Assembly (NCBI GenBank): GCA_002438605.1
Contig: DJPR01000034.1
Span: 1-64,000, forward strand
DNA from: Ruminococcus sp. UBA6407
GTDB taxonomy: Bacteria > Bacillota > Clostridia > Oscillospirales > Ruminococcaceae
Length of the DNA stretch: 64,000 nucleotides
Direction: 5' to 3'
Part shown: positions 28,274 to 35,658 of the stretch, piece after piece
How positions within the stretch are numbered: the stretch's first letter is position 1
How the letters are laid out: each line of letters starts with the position of its first letter
Made by a program: the position numbers and the translations under genes
Notes under the pieces: model-generated
What the model saw: only the letters and a program-made list of their open reading frames with translations
Databases searched by the model: none
What the model was told of the DNA's origin: nothing

Positions 28274-28411
28274 TTATATATAACAAAAAAGCCGTACCAC
28301 TCGTTTTTGACAGCAAGCGATACAGCAGCAATTATTTTTACGCATAGCAGCAAAGCCGTATTCTGCGGCTTTTGTCAAATATACAGTTGAAGAAAATATT
28401 GAGTTCATCAT
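28274..28411 (-). CDS. Cys-rich leader peptide of the metK-luxS-mccBA operon
   Basis: A 45-codon ORF (second ATG at 28408) between cysK and the attenuator terminator. Codons 28-34 (28330-28310) read Cys-Cys-Cys-Ile-Ala-Cys-Cys, and one more Cys is codon 43. A shorter start, M23 (MRKNN then the Cys run), is possible. The ribosome-binding site is weak (GCAGGGA, 7 bases away). A ribosome stalled on the first Cys codons would leave ACGAGTGG (28297-28304) free to act as antiterminator; completed translation would cover it. CGGCTTTT (28287-28294) can also pair with AAAAGCCG (28366-28373), a classical 1:2 element. There is no room for a promoter after cysK, so the leader is probably co-transcribed with cysK. 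The ORF is inferred, not proven to be translated. Confidence 0.72.
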   Translation of the reverse strand: MMNSIFSSTVYLTKAAEYGFAAMRKNNCCCIACCQKRVVRLFCYI

Positions 28412-28442
28412 TGTAAATCCCTGCTTTCGTAAAAATAATAAG

Positions 28443-29372
28443 TTAATCTGCAAACATTGGTGTGGAGAGGTATCTTTCTCCGGTATCGGGCAAAAGAGCC
28501 ACTATAATTTTCCCTTTATTTTCGGGACGCTTTGCAAGCTCTGTTGCGGCATAAACCGCAGCTCCGGAAGATATTCCGACAAGCAAGCCTTCTTTCCTTG
28601 CAAGAGTTCTGCCTGTTTCAAAAGCGTTTTCATTTTCAACGGTAATGATTTCATCATAGATGTCTGTGTTAAGAGTATCCGGCACAAAGCCTGCTCCGAT
28701 ACCTTGTATTTTATGCGGTCCGGGAGTACCCTTTGATAAAACAGGGGAGCCTGACGGTTCTACCGCAACAATTTTGACATTCGGATTTTGTGATTTTAAG
28801 TATTCGCCAACACCCGACAATGTACCGCCCGTGCCTACGCCTGCAACAAATATATCAACCTTGCCGTCCGTATCTCTCCAAATTTCAGGGCCCGTTGTGC
28901 TGCGGTGTGCAGCAGGGTTTGCCGCATTTGTAAACTGACTAGGAATAAAGCTGTTTGGTATTTCAAGTGCTAATCCCTGTGCTTTGGCAATCGCACCTTT
29001 CATTCCTTTTGCACCCTCGGTAAGAACAAGCTCCGCTCCGTATGCCTTTAATAGATTTCTGCGTTCAACACTCATCGTTTCGGGCATTGTTAAAATAATT
29101 CTGTAACCTCTTGAAGCAGCGACCGCCGCAAGACCAATTCCTGTGTTTCCGCTTGTCGGTTCAATAATGACAGAGTCGTGGGTTAAAATTCCTTTAGCTT
29201 CAGCATCATCTATCATAGCCTTTGCAATTCTGTCTTTAACGCTTCCCGCCGGGTTAAAATACTCAAGCTTTCCGTATATTGACGCTTCAAGCTTATTTTC
29301 TTTTATATAGTTATTTAGCTTCAACAGCGGAGTTTTTCCTATTAAATCAGTTATTTTTTCGTATACCTTCAT
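28443..29372 (-). CDS. cysK: Cysteine synthase A, second copy
   Basis: O-acetylserine sulfhydrylase with K46 in [20 protein letters not shown] and GTGGTLSG; 309 aa. It is strikingly similar to the copy at 10321-11247 along its whole length but is richer in G+C by eye. It begins the run cysK-leader-metK-luxS-mccB-mccA and has a promoter with a CCTAT/ATAGG box. Sulfide and homocysteine routes to cysteine are therefore expressed together. Confidence 0.95.
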   Translation of the reverse strand: MKVYEKITDLIGKTPLLKLNNYIKENKLEASIYGKLEYFNPAGSVKDRIAKAMIDDAEAKGILTHDSVIIEPTSGNTGIGLAAVAASRGYRIILTMPETMSVERRNLLKAYGAELVLTEGAKGMKGAIAKAQGLALEIPNSFIPSQFTNAANPAAHRSTTGPEIWRDTDGKVDIFVAGVGTGGTLSGVGEYLKSQNPNVKIVAVEPSGSPVLSKGTPGPHKIQGIGAGFVPDTLNTDIYDEIITVENENAFETGRTLARKEGLLVGISSGAAVYAATELAKRPENKGKIIVALLPDTGERYLSTPMFAD

Positions 29373-29404
29373 AATAATCAGCTTCTTTCATTTGATAATT
29401 TATT

Positions 29405-29452
29405 CTATTGCTGTAAATTACCCCAACATCGTTTGCAAATAAGAATCTGCAT
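29405..29452 (-). CDS. Putative 15-residue leader peptide of cysK
   Basis: ATG with a good GAGGTGG site 6 bases upstream opens a frame encoding MQILICKRCWGNLQQ, ending 32 bases before the cysK start. It has two Cys in CKRC, next to a gene for cysteine synthesis. No terminator follows it, so any control would be translational. It might equally be chance. Confidence 0.4.
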   Translation of the reverse strand: MQILICKRCWGNLQQ

Positions 29453-29480
29453 TTTGTACCACCTCGTAATATCTATAATT

Positions 29481-29529
29481 CCTATTTATTTTATAGGTTT
29501 TATTATATCACATTTTTTGAATTTGTCAA
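29481..29529 (-). promoter_or_regulatory. Promoter of the cysK-metK-luxS-mcc region with a CCTAT-N7-ATAGG box
   Basis: Minus strand: TTGACA (29524-29529), 16 bases, TATAAT (29502-29507), then AACCTATAAAATAAATAGG (29481-29499) across the expected start of transcription. The position suggests a repressor site. The leader to cysK is about 120 bases. Confidence 0.75.
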
Positions 29530-29603
29530 TATCTTTTGCCAAAAATACTTATAGATAAAATCTATAACGCTTAATAAAATACAAATCGCATTTTATGAGT
29601 ACC

Positions 29604-29731
29604 TATAGCAACACAACAAAATCCTGCAACTATTCTGACAATTCAAACCGCATATTACTGCGTTGTCCTCCTCGCCATACGACAGTATGCTTTTGCCATC
29701 TTATGTCGCATTATTTTATTGTATTGCTATA
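29604..29731. mobile_element. MITE-like element, copy 1
   Basis: A 128-bp non-coding unit bounded by TATAGCAAcACAACAAAAT and ATTTTATTGTATTGCTATA, i.e. about 19-bp terminal inverted repeats. A copy about 90% identical by eye lies at 51172-51300. Ends in TATA suggest insertion at TA, as in IS630/Tc1-type MITEs. It lies between the aminotransferase terminator and the cysK promoter. The remaining DNA to 29824 shows nothing recognisable. Confidence 0.75.
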
Positions 29732-29824
29732 AAAAAACGAATAAGTCTTAATAAGAAATCCGACACGATAACGTAATCAAAGCTTGCGGTCTGGCACCCC
29801 GAAACCTTGCTGTATTCACATTAC

Positions 29825-29859
29825 AAAAATAACGGCGTTTTTAATGCGCCGTTATTTTT
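29825..29859 (-). terminator. Terminator of the ABC-oxidoreductase-aminotransferase operon
   Basis: AAAAATAACGGCG and CGCCGTTATTTTT pair across the aminotransferase stop codon, which lies in the loop. The stem is flanked by A and T runs and is effective on the minus strand. Confidence 0.85.
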
Positions 29860-31007
29860 GTACGAAATCCCTCAAGCCTGTTCAATGCTTCATTTAAGGT
29901 TTCATCTTTTTTTGCAAAGTGCAGTCTTATCAAATTATTGACATTTTCTTTGAAAAAGCTTGAACCTGGTACTGCACCAACACCAACTTTTTCAGCCAAA
30001 TCCTCGCAGAATTTCACATCACTGTCATAATTAAACTCAGAAATGTCAAGCAAAACATAGTATGCACCCTGTGGAATTGTGTGCTTGATTTTCAAATCAT
30101 CCAATCCCTTCAAGAACAGATTTTTCTTCTTCGTATATTTGTCTGAAAGCCATTTATAATAATCATCACCGAAATTCAGCCCGACAACGGCTGCCTCCTG
30201 AAGCGGTGCGGCAGCACCGACCGTTAGAAAATCGTGTACTTTTTTTACAGTATCGCAGATTTCGGTAGGTGCTATAACATAACCCAAGCGCCAGCCGGTA
30301 ATAGAATATGTTTTTGACAGCGAGCTGCACGATATTGTACGCTGTGCCATATTCGGCAGGCTCGAAAAATAAATATGCTTATTCGGTTCATATACGATAT
30401 GTTCGTATACCTCATCGGTAATAACATATACATCATATTTTTCTGCCAAATCCGCAATCACCTTTAATTCGTCATAGGTAAAGACCTTTCCACACGGGTT
30501 GGAGGGATTGCATAGAATCAAGGCTTTCGGGTTCTGCTTGAATGCAGCTTCAAGCTCATCCGTATCAAAGTTAAATTCGGGCGGATAAAGCGGAACATAA
30601 ATCGGTTCAGCACCCGACAAAATTGTATCTGCACCATAGTTTTCGTAGAACGGCGAGAAAACAATTACCTTATCTCCAGGGTTTGTTACTGTCATCATTG
30701 CCGCCATCATTGCCTCCGTACTTCCGCAGGTAACAACGATTTCGCTGTTCGGATCAATACTCTTTCTCATAAAACGCTCCTGTTTTTTTGCAAGAGCTTC
30801 ACGAAAATTCTGCGCACCCCAAGTGATAGAGTATTGATGAAAATCCTCTTTTGTGACTTCTGCCAAACGCTCCAATATTTCTTTTGGAGGTTCAAAATCG
30901 GGAAAACCCTGTGATAGATTGACCGCTCCGTATTTATTTGAAATTCGTGTCATACGGCGTATTACCGAATCGGTAAATGTTGCCGTGCGCTTACTTAATT
31001 CTTTCAT
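29841..31007 (-). CDS. Class I/II aminotransferase, methionine/kynurenine (YbdL/KAT) type
   Basis: PLP aminotransferase of fold type I. The N-terminal LSQGFPDFEPP is typical of YbdL methionine aminotransferase and kynurenine aminotransferases; NPSNPCGKVFT, TDEVYEH and SLSKTYSITGWRLGY (PLP lysine) follow. Substrates of this group are methionine, aromatic amino acids and their 2-oxo acids. 388 aa is standard. It ends the operon with a 2-oxoacid:ferredoxin oxidoreductase and an acid-CoA ligase, so it probably interconverts the amino acid and the 2-oxo acid handled there; methionine is favoured by the sulfur context. The sequence does not fix the substrate. Confidence 0.85.
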   Translation of the reverse strand: MKELSKRTATFTDSVIRRMTRISNKYGAVNLSQGFPDFEPPKEILERLAEVTKEDFHQYSITWGAQNFREALAKKQERFMRKSIDPNSEIVVTCGSTEAMMAAMMTVTNPGDKVIVFSPFYENYGADTILSGAEPIYVPLYPPEFNFDTDELEAAFKQNPKALILCNPSNPCGKVFTYDELKVIADLAEKYDVYVITDEVYEHIVYEPNKHIYFSSLPNMAQRTISCSSLSKTYSITGWRLGYVIAPTEICDTVKKVHDFLTVGAAAPLQEAAVVGLNFGDDYYKWLSDKYTKKKNLFLKGLDDLKIKHTIPQGAYYVLLDISEFNYDSDVKFCEDLAEKVGVGAVPGSSFFKENVNNLIRLHFAKKDETLNEALNRLEGFRTKITAH

Positions 31008-31009
31008 AA

Positions 31010-31435
31010 TTATTTCCTTTCATCGCTGTATTTTTTCAAAAAATCAATATAATTATAATACTCTATTTTTCTGCGGTCAATATCGTTTGGTACAAATTCC
31101 GAAAGCTTTTTCAGTTCATCAAGATAATCATTATTTTCCTTATGCAGAGTTCCGAAACCGATTAAACTTTTATCTTTTGCACAAAGCGTTAATATAAAAC
31201 TGCTAATACTTATAGTTTGCGGCACATTCATTGCAGGCGAGAAAATCGTATGCAATGTAATTTTCCTGTTTTCAAAAGTGCCGCTGTGTATCTTGTAAAG
31301 CTCTGCCAATGTTCACATAGGGAACATTGGCAGATTATAGAAATCACCAACACTGCTTTTTGCTTTTGCCGCAATACTGTCGGGGAAAATATGTGAATTG
31401 GCATCTGTCACCGGCAGTATACCATAGTATATCAT
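31010..31435 (-). pseudogene. Degenerate amidohydrolase (TIM-barrel, COG2159-like)
   Basis: An ATG at 31435 overlaps the CoA-ligase stop (ATGA) and opens a frame with DANSHIFPDSIAAKAKSSVG, the metal-binding start of amidohydrolases. It stops at a TGA (31321-31319) after about 38 codons. The same frame continues with family-like sequence (TIFSPAMNVPQTISISSFI, IGFGTLHKEN) to 31010. Its C-terminal 30 residues look like the family's end, so the middle of the normal 270-residue protein is missing. Two lesions, a nonsense codon and a large deletion, mark a pseudogene. A TTG restart (31309) giving 99 aa is conceivable. Confidence 0.7.
31304..31332. repeat. 11-bp perfect inverted repeat at the pseudogene nonsense codon
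   Basis: TGCCAATGTTC, 7-base loop ACATAGG, GAACATTGGCA. It spans the in-frame TGA of the amidohydrolase remnant. It may be chance, or a hairpin or operator formed after decay. Confidence 0.5.
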
Positions 31436-32772
31436 ATTGAGTAGTCAAGCTTGCGTTCGTCAATGATTCTCCTTGATTTATGCTCGCTTCGGGTATCAAG
31501 TCCGCCATCCGGATGAACAACAACCGTATATGGTTTAACTCCGATTCTTGCCTTTAACGCTGCGCTTACCTTTGCCGCTACTTCCTCATCAGTGTCAGGA
31601 TTGTCTATTTTCTTCTCGATTTCAACACTGTATTTGCAAGTGAAATCCTTTTCAAATACCCTTATCAGGTATTCGCCGGTAATGTCTTTCTGTTCACGGA
31701 TAACTGCCTCAATATCGCTGGGAAATACATTGACTGCCGAAACGATAAACATATCGTCCTTTCTGCCGTTTATATGTATTCTTCCGTGCGTTCTGCCGCA
31801 TTTGCAAGGCGTGTTGTCGATCCAGCCAATGTCGCCCGTTCTGAAACGAATAAGCGGTCTTGCTTGCTTTCTGAGTGTTGTAAATACAAGCTCGCCGACT
31901 TCTCCCGGTTTCAAAACCTCGCCTGTATGAATATCAACCGTTTCAACAAGAATATGGTTTTCGGCGATATGTAATCCATCCTTTGCTTCGCACATTGCGG
32001 CGCACGCTCCGAATATATCAGAAAGTCCGTAGAAGTCATAGACTTCCGCACCCCACAAATCTTCGATTGCTTTTCTTGTTGCGTCGATTGAGCCGCCAAG
32101 CTCACCGGCTACAATTATCTTCTTAATATTCAAATCTTTTTTCGGATCAATGCCGGCTTTAAGTGCCTTTTCGCCAAGTTGCCAAGCGTAGGAGGGACTT
32201 GTCCAGATTATAGTCGGCTGATATGTTTTCAGTATAAATAAAAGTCTTTCGCTCGGAAGCGTGCCGCCCCATATGCAAAGTGCTCCCAAGTTCTGTGCGC
32301 CGATAACATCAGGACCGCCGACATACAATGAAAAGTTAAGAGCGTGAACATATCTGTCGTTCGGTCTCATTCCGATCTGCCAAAACCATCTGCTTTCGGT
32401 ATCCTGAAATTCATCGAAATCCTTTTTTGTAAACGGACTCATTGTCGGAACGCCTGTCGAACCCGATGAGGTTGAAATAAATACGACATCTTCTTCGGGA
32501 ACTGCGCAAAGCTCGCCCAAGAATGAACCGACGCCCTGCGTATCTCTCTGCGTCTTTTTGTTTATGAACGGGAACTTTTGTATATCCGAAATCTCTTTTA
32601 TATCATCCGGTTTAACGCCTGCTTCGTCAAATGAACGCTTGTAGTACGGTGCATTTTCATATGCGAATTTTACAATCTCCTTCAAATCCGCAAGCTGTTT
32701 TTTTTCAAGCTCCTTTCTCGGAAGTGTTTCCAATTCCTCGTCCCAATATTTGTTATTTACATCTCTGCTCAT
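31432..32772 (-). CDS. Phenylacetate-CoA ligase-like (PaaK family) AMP-forming acid-CoA ligase
   Basis: Adenylate-forming enzyme that activates a carboxylic acid with ATP and CoA. The ATP loop is STSSGSTGVPT (near residue 100); YGLSDIFG and FRTGDIG are further core motifs, and CKCGRTHGRI lies before the mobile C-terminal domain. The family covers phenylacetate and many other acids; a similar gene is common beside 2-oxoacid oxidoreductases. ATG at 32772 (MSRDVNNKYW) shares one base with the preceding stop (TAATG) and has GGAGG upstream; 446 aa. Substrate unknown: phenylacetate, branched-chain acids or 3-methylthiopropionate are candidates. Confidence 0.85.
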   Translation of the reverse strand: MSRDVNNKYWDEELETLPRKELEKKQLADLKEIVKFAYENAPYYKRSFDEAGVKPDDIKEISDIQKFPFINKKTQRDTQGVGSFLGELCAVPEEDVVFISTSSGSTGVPTMSPFTKKDFDEFQDTESRWFWQIGMRPNDRYVHALNFSLYVGGPDVIGAQNLGALCIWGGTLPSERLLFILKTYQPTIIWTSPSYAWQLGEKALKAGIDPKKDLNIKKIIVAGELGGSIDATRKAIEDLWGAEVYDFYGLSDIFGACAAMCEAKDGLHIAENHILVETVDIHTGEVLKPGEVGELVFTTLRKQARPLIRFRTGDIGWIDNTPCKCGRTHGRIHINGRKDDMFIVSAVNVFPSDIEAVIREQKDITGEYLIRVFEKDFTCKYSVEIEKKIDNPDTDEEVAAKVSAALKARIGVKPYTVVVHPDGGLDTRSEHKSRRIIDERKLDYSI

Positions 32773-33665
32773 TATTTTATCCTCCAATTTTGATTGATTT
32801 TTTCCCACTTTTTATCCCGTGAGCATTTTATGATTTCTATATCGTTATCGCTTAAATGTCTGAAACGCCCTTGCTTTTTCAGATATTTTCCGACATCGGT
32901 AAATTTCTTCGGTTTATAATTCAGCGTATATTCGCCATTTTCATATTCCGCAAGATACCAAAGTCCGCAATCGACAACTTCTTTCGCTATTTCTATGGTA
33001 GAATCGGTTTCAACGCCCCAGCCTGTCGGGCAGGGTGCAATTACGTGTATGTATTTTGTGCCTTGTATTTTTGACGCCTTTTCAATCTTATTCATAAAGT
33101 CATTTATATATCCGACACTTGCCGTCGCAGCATAGGGGATATCATGCGCCGCAGCAATTTCAAACATATTTTTTTTCGGTCTTAAATTTCCGTGAATATT
33201 TTTTCCGGCAGGGGTAGTTGTTGTTTTTGCTCCGAAAGGTGTCAGAGAGCTTTTCTGAATACCGGTGTTCATATATGCCTCGTTGTCATAACAAATATAA
33301 AGAATGTTATCGTTTCTGTCAATCGCCCCCGAAAGAGCCTGCAATCCTATATCTGCCGTACCACCGTCACCGGCAAAGCCGACCGCTTGAAAGTTCGTTA
33401 TTCCCTGTGCCCGAAGCCCTGCTTCAATTCCTGTCAGCATAGACGCTGTTCCGGCAAAGGTTGAAATAATGGCGTTATTTGAAAAGCAAAGCTGCGGAAA
33501 ATTAAATCCGACCGCCGACATACAACCTGCCGGGAGTACGGCAACGGATTTTTCGCCCAAAACCTTTAATGCAATTCGTACCGCCAGACTGCCGCCGCAG
33601 CCACCGCAAGCCTTATGTCCGTAAAAGTATTCATCTTCGTTTAAGCTTTTTGCATTCAATGCCAT
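32772..33665 (-). CDS. 2-Oxoacid:ferredoxin oxidoreductase, beta subunit (TPP-binding)
   Basis: Thiamine-diphosphate subunit of a four-subunit POR/VOR/KOR-type enzyme. GDGGTADIGLQALSGAIDRN is the TPP/Mg motif, and CGGCGG (near residue 20) plus a later Cys supply Fe-S ligands. About 297 aa. GGAGGTGA favours the ATG at 33665; one at 33671 overlaps the previous stop. These complexes convert 2-oxo acids to acyl-CoA with reduced ferredoxin, or run in reverse. Confidence 0.9.
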   Translation of the reverse strand: MALNAKSLNEDEYFYGHKACGGCGGSLAVRIALKVLGEKSVAVLPAGCMSAVGFNFPQLCFSNNAIISTFAGTASMLTGIEAGLRAQGITNFQAVGFAGDGGTADIGLQALSGAIDRNDNILYICYDNEAYMNTGIQKSSLTPFGAKTTTTPAGKNIHGNLRPKKNMFEIAAAHDIPYAATASVGYINDFMNKIEKASKIQGTKYIHVIAPCPTGWGVETDSTIEIAKEVVDCGLWYLAEYENGEYTLNYKPKKFTDVGKYLKKQGRFRHLSDNDIEIIKCSRDKKWEKINQNWRIK

Positions 33666-33667
33666 TA

Positions 33668-34828
33668 TCATTCACCTCCAAGTCCTAAGAATGTAACGTC
33701 TGTTTTTCCGCTTTCAATATCACCGAAAATATTTTCAATTTCTACTTCCGATATATTTTTTCCGCCAAGTCCGCCGATATAGTTTGATGTCGTAATATGG
33801 ATATTCTGTTTTTTGAGTGCCGAATTTACATTGGTGTAAACCGTTCCTTCGTTTCCGAAAGATATGTCCTTTTCCAAAACAGCGGCGGCTTTTGCATTTT
33901 TAAGCGCTCCTGCGATTTCTTCATTCGGAAACGGGCGCAAGTAGCGAATCCGCAAAAGTCCGACCTTTTTTCCGTCATTTCTCAACTTATCAACCGTTTC
34001 TCTTACAAGTCCGGCTATACTGCCGAGAGTTACAATGATATAATCTGCGTCATCGGTTCTGTATTCTTCAGTAAGTCCCGAATATTTTCTGCCAAAAATT
34101 TTTGCAAATTTTTCTTCCGCTTCGCCGATAACCTCTTTTGCATTTAAGAGTCCGATATGTTCTTTGTACTTAAACACTGTATTCTGTGCTGGACCTGCCG
34201 AGAATGCAAGATTTTTCGGATTATTAAGGTCAAGTTTATTTTCCGTCTTAAACGGCGGAAGAAACTCATCTGCCTGCTTTTTGGTCGGAACATCTACAAC
34301 CTCATAGGTATGAGTCAGCACAAAACCGTCAAGGTTTGCCATAAACGGTGTCGAAACCCGTTTGTCCTCGGCTATATAATAGCTCATCAGAGCCAAGTCA
34401 AGACTTTCCTGTGCGTTTTCCGCATACGCTTGAATCCAGCCGCTGTCCAAAAGCGAAATTGAATCTCGCTGATCACCATATATGTTCCACGGCAAAGCAG
34501 TGGAGCGGTTTGCATTCATCATAATAATCGGGAATCGTCCGCCAGAGGCATATGTAAGACATTCCGCCATATACAAAAGTCCTTGTGACGATGTTGCGGT
34601 AAAGGCTCTTGCTCCGACAGCGGAAGCACCCATCGCACAGGAAAGTGCGGAATGTTCCGATTCAACGTGGATAAATTCAGCTTTTAATCTTTTATCCTCC
34701 ACCATTTCGGAAAGCCGTTCAACCACAATAGTCTGCGGCGTTATGGGATATGCGGAAATTACTTGCGGCTTTGCAAGCCGTATGCCCTCGGCAAAAGCTT
34801 CGTTGCCCGATAAAAATTTTCTTGCCAT
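33668..34828 (-). CDS. 2-Oxoacid:ferredoxin oxidoreductase, alpha subunit
   Basis: Subunit carrying domains I and II. SGNEAFAEG and AYPITPQT are characteristic, and the mid region SSQGLLYMAE is conserved. ATG at 34828 (MARKFLSG) overlaps the ferredoxin-subunit stop by one base and follows GGAGGCGG; 386 aa. Gene order gamma-delta-alpha-beta is that of archaeal and Thermotoga POR/VOR operons. Substrate class cannot be decided between pyruvate, branched-chain and other 2-oxo acids; the company of a CoA ligase and a transaminase argues against a plain pyruvate enzyme. Confidence 0.9.
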   Translation of the reverse strand: MARKFLSGNEAFAEGIRLAKPQVISAYPITPQTIVVERLSEMVEDKRLKAEFIHVESEHSALSCAMGASAVGARAFTATSSQGLLYMAECLTYASGGRFPIIMMNANRSTALPWNIYGDQRDSISLLDSGWIQAYAENAQESLDLALMSYYIAEDKRVSTPFMANLDGFVLTHTYEVVDVPTKKQADEFLPPFKTENKLDLNNPKNLAFSAGPAQNTVFKYKEHIGLLNAKEVIGEAEEKFAKIFGRKYSGLTEEYRTDDADYIIVTLGSIAGLVRETVDKLRNDGKKVGLLRIRYLRPFPNEEIAGALKNAKAAAVLEKDISFGNEGTVYTNVNSALKKQNIHITTSNYIGGLGGKNISEVEIENIFGDIESGKTDVTFLGLGGE

Positions 34829-35118
34829 TATTTTTCCGCCTCCATTTTTATTGTGCCTATTTTGCATATTTTGCGACAGATTCCGCAGCCCTTGCAAAAA
34901 TCATAGTCAATACCGACTTTTCCGTTTTCCTTAAAGATTACGCCGTCGGGGCAATGCAGATAACATTGCAGACAGCCGATACATTTATCAAGATTTATAA
35001 CAGGTTTTTCGTTGCGCCAACCGGCATTTTTTGTGACCAAATAACCTGCTTCATATGAGGGTGCGTCGGGAATTTCGGATAGTGATTGTGGTATTTTATC
35101 TCTTAAATACGGTTTCAT
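34828..35118 (-). CDS. 2-Oxoacid:ferredoxin oxidoreductase, delta (ferredoxin) subunit
   Basis: A 96-residue protein with two [4Fe-4S] motifs, CIGCLQCYLHCP (near residue 46) and CKGCGICRKIC (near 75). It passes electrons between the TPP subunit and ferredoxin. Its start overlaps the gamma stop by 4 bases. Confidence 0.92.
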   Translation of the reverse strand: MKPYLRDKIPQSLSEIPDAPSYEAGYLVTKNAGWRNEKPVINLDKCIGCLQCYLHCPDGVIFKENGKVGIDYDFCKGCGICRKICKIGTIKMEAEK

Positions 35119-35642
35119 ACCAACGCCTCCTTTGCTGCTGTGATTGCCGCTTTGACAGCACCGATATTCTTTTCGTGCAGCTTTTCCGGCATATACTGTC
35201 TTATTGCTTCCGAAATATCGTCAAAGCTTATTTTTCCCGATATTGCCGCAAACGCTCCGAGCATTATTGTATTTGTAATAGGGCGTTTCAGAATTTCTTC
35301 GGCGATTGTGTTTGCGTCAATCGTAAAAATTCTGTTGCTGTCAAAATACTTTTTTGTATTAAGTAATATAATACCTTCAGGTTTTAATTCGTTAAAAGCG
35401 GTATCGGAGAACAAAGTATCATCAAGGAATATCGAAAAATCTGCTTTTTCCGTTTCACTCCGATTTCCAATCGGTTTACCGTCAAGCTTTGTAAACGCTC
35501 GTATCGGGGCACCTCGTCTTTCCGGGCCGAATGACGGAAAAGCAAGAGCATAATTACCCTTTATCGCATATGCTGCTCCCAAAAGTCTTGCCGCAGTAAA
35601 CGCACCCTGTCCGCCTCTGCCGTGCCATAGTATTTCAATCAT
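35115..35642 (-). CDS. 2-Oxoacid:ferredoxin oxidoreductase, gamma subunit
   Basis: A 175-residue gamma subunit with the N-terminal HGRGGQGAFTAARLL and SFGPERRGAP motifs. It is first of the four oxidoreductase genes and only 16 bases after the ABC permease, which ties the importer to the enzyme. Confidence 0.92.
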   Translation of the reverse strand: MIEILWHGRGGQGAFTAARLLGAAYAIKGNYALAFPSFGPERRGAPIRAFTKLDGKPIGNRSETEKADFSIFLDDTLFSDTAFNELKPEGIILLNTKKYFDSNRIFTIDANTIAEEILKRPITNTIMLGAFAAISGKISFDDISEAIRQYMPEKLHEKNIGAVKAAITAAKEALV

Positions 35643-35658
35643 TGTCTTTCGTCCCTTT

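Noticed and set aside
28191..28442. SAM (S-box) riboswitch in the metK leader
   Set aside because: None of the conserved S-box core elements is present; the leader is explained by the Cys-rich ORF and terminator.
29430..29470. GAGGTGGTAC on the minus strand as part of a T-box antiterminator before cysK
   Set aside because: No T-box stem I, specifier loop, UGGN bulge context or terminator was found; it reads better as a ribosome-binding site for a small ORF.
31304..31332. TGA with an adjacent hairpin in the amidohydrolase remnant as a selenocysteine codon
   Set aside because: The family has no Sec or Cys at this place, the hairpin spans the TGA instead of following it, and the gene also has a large internal deletion.
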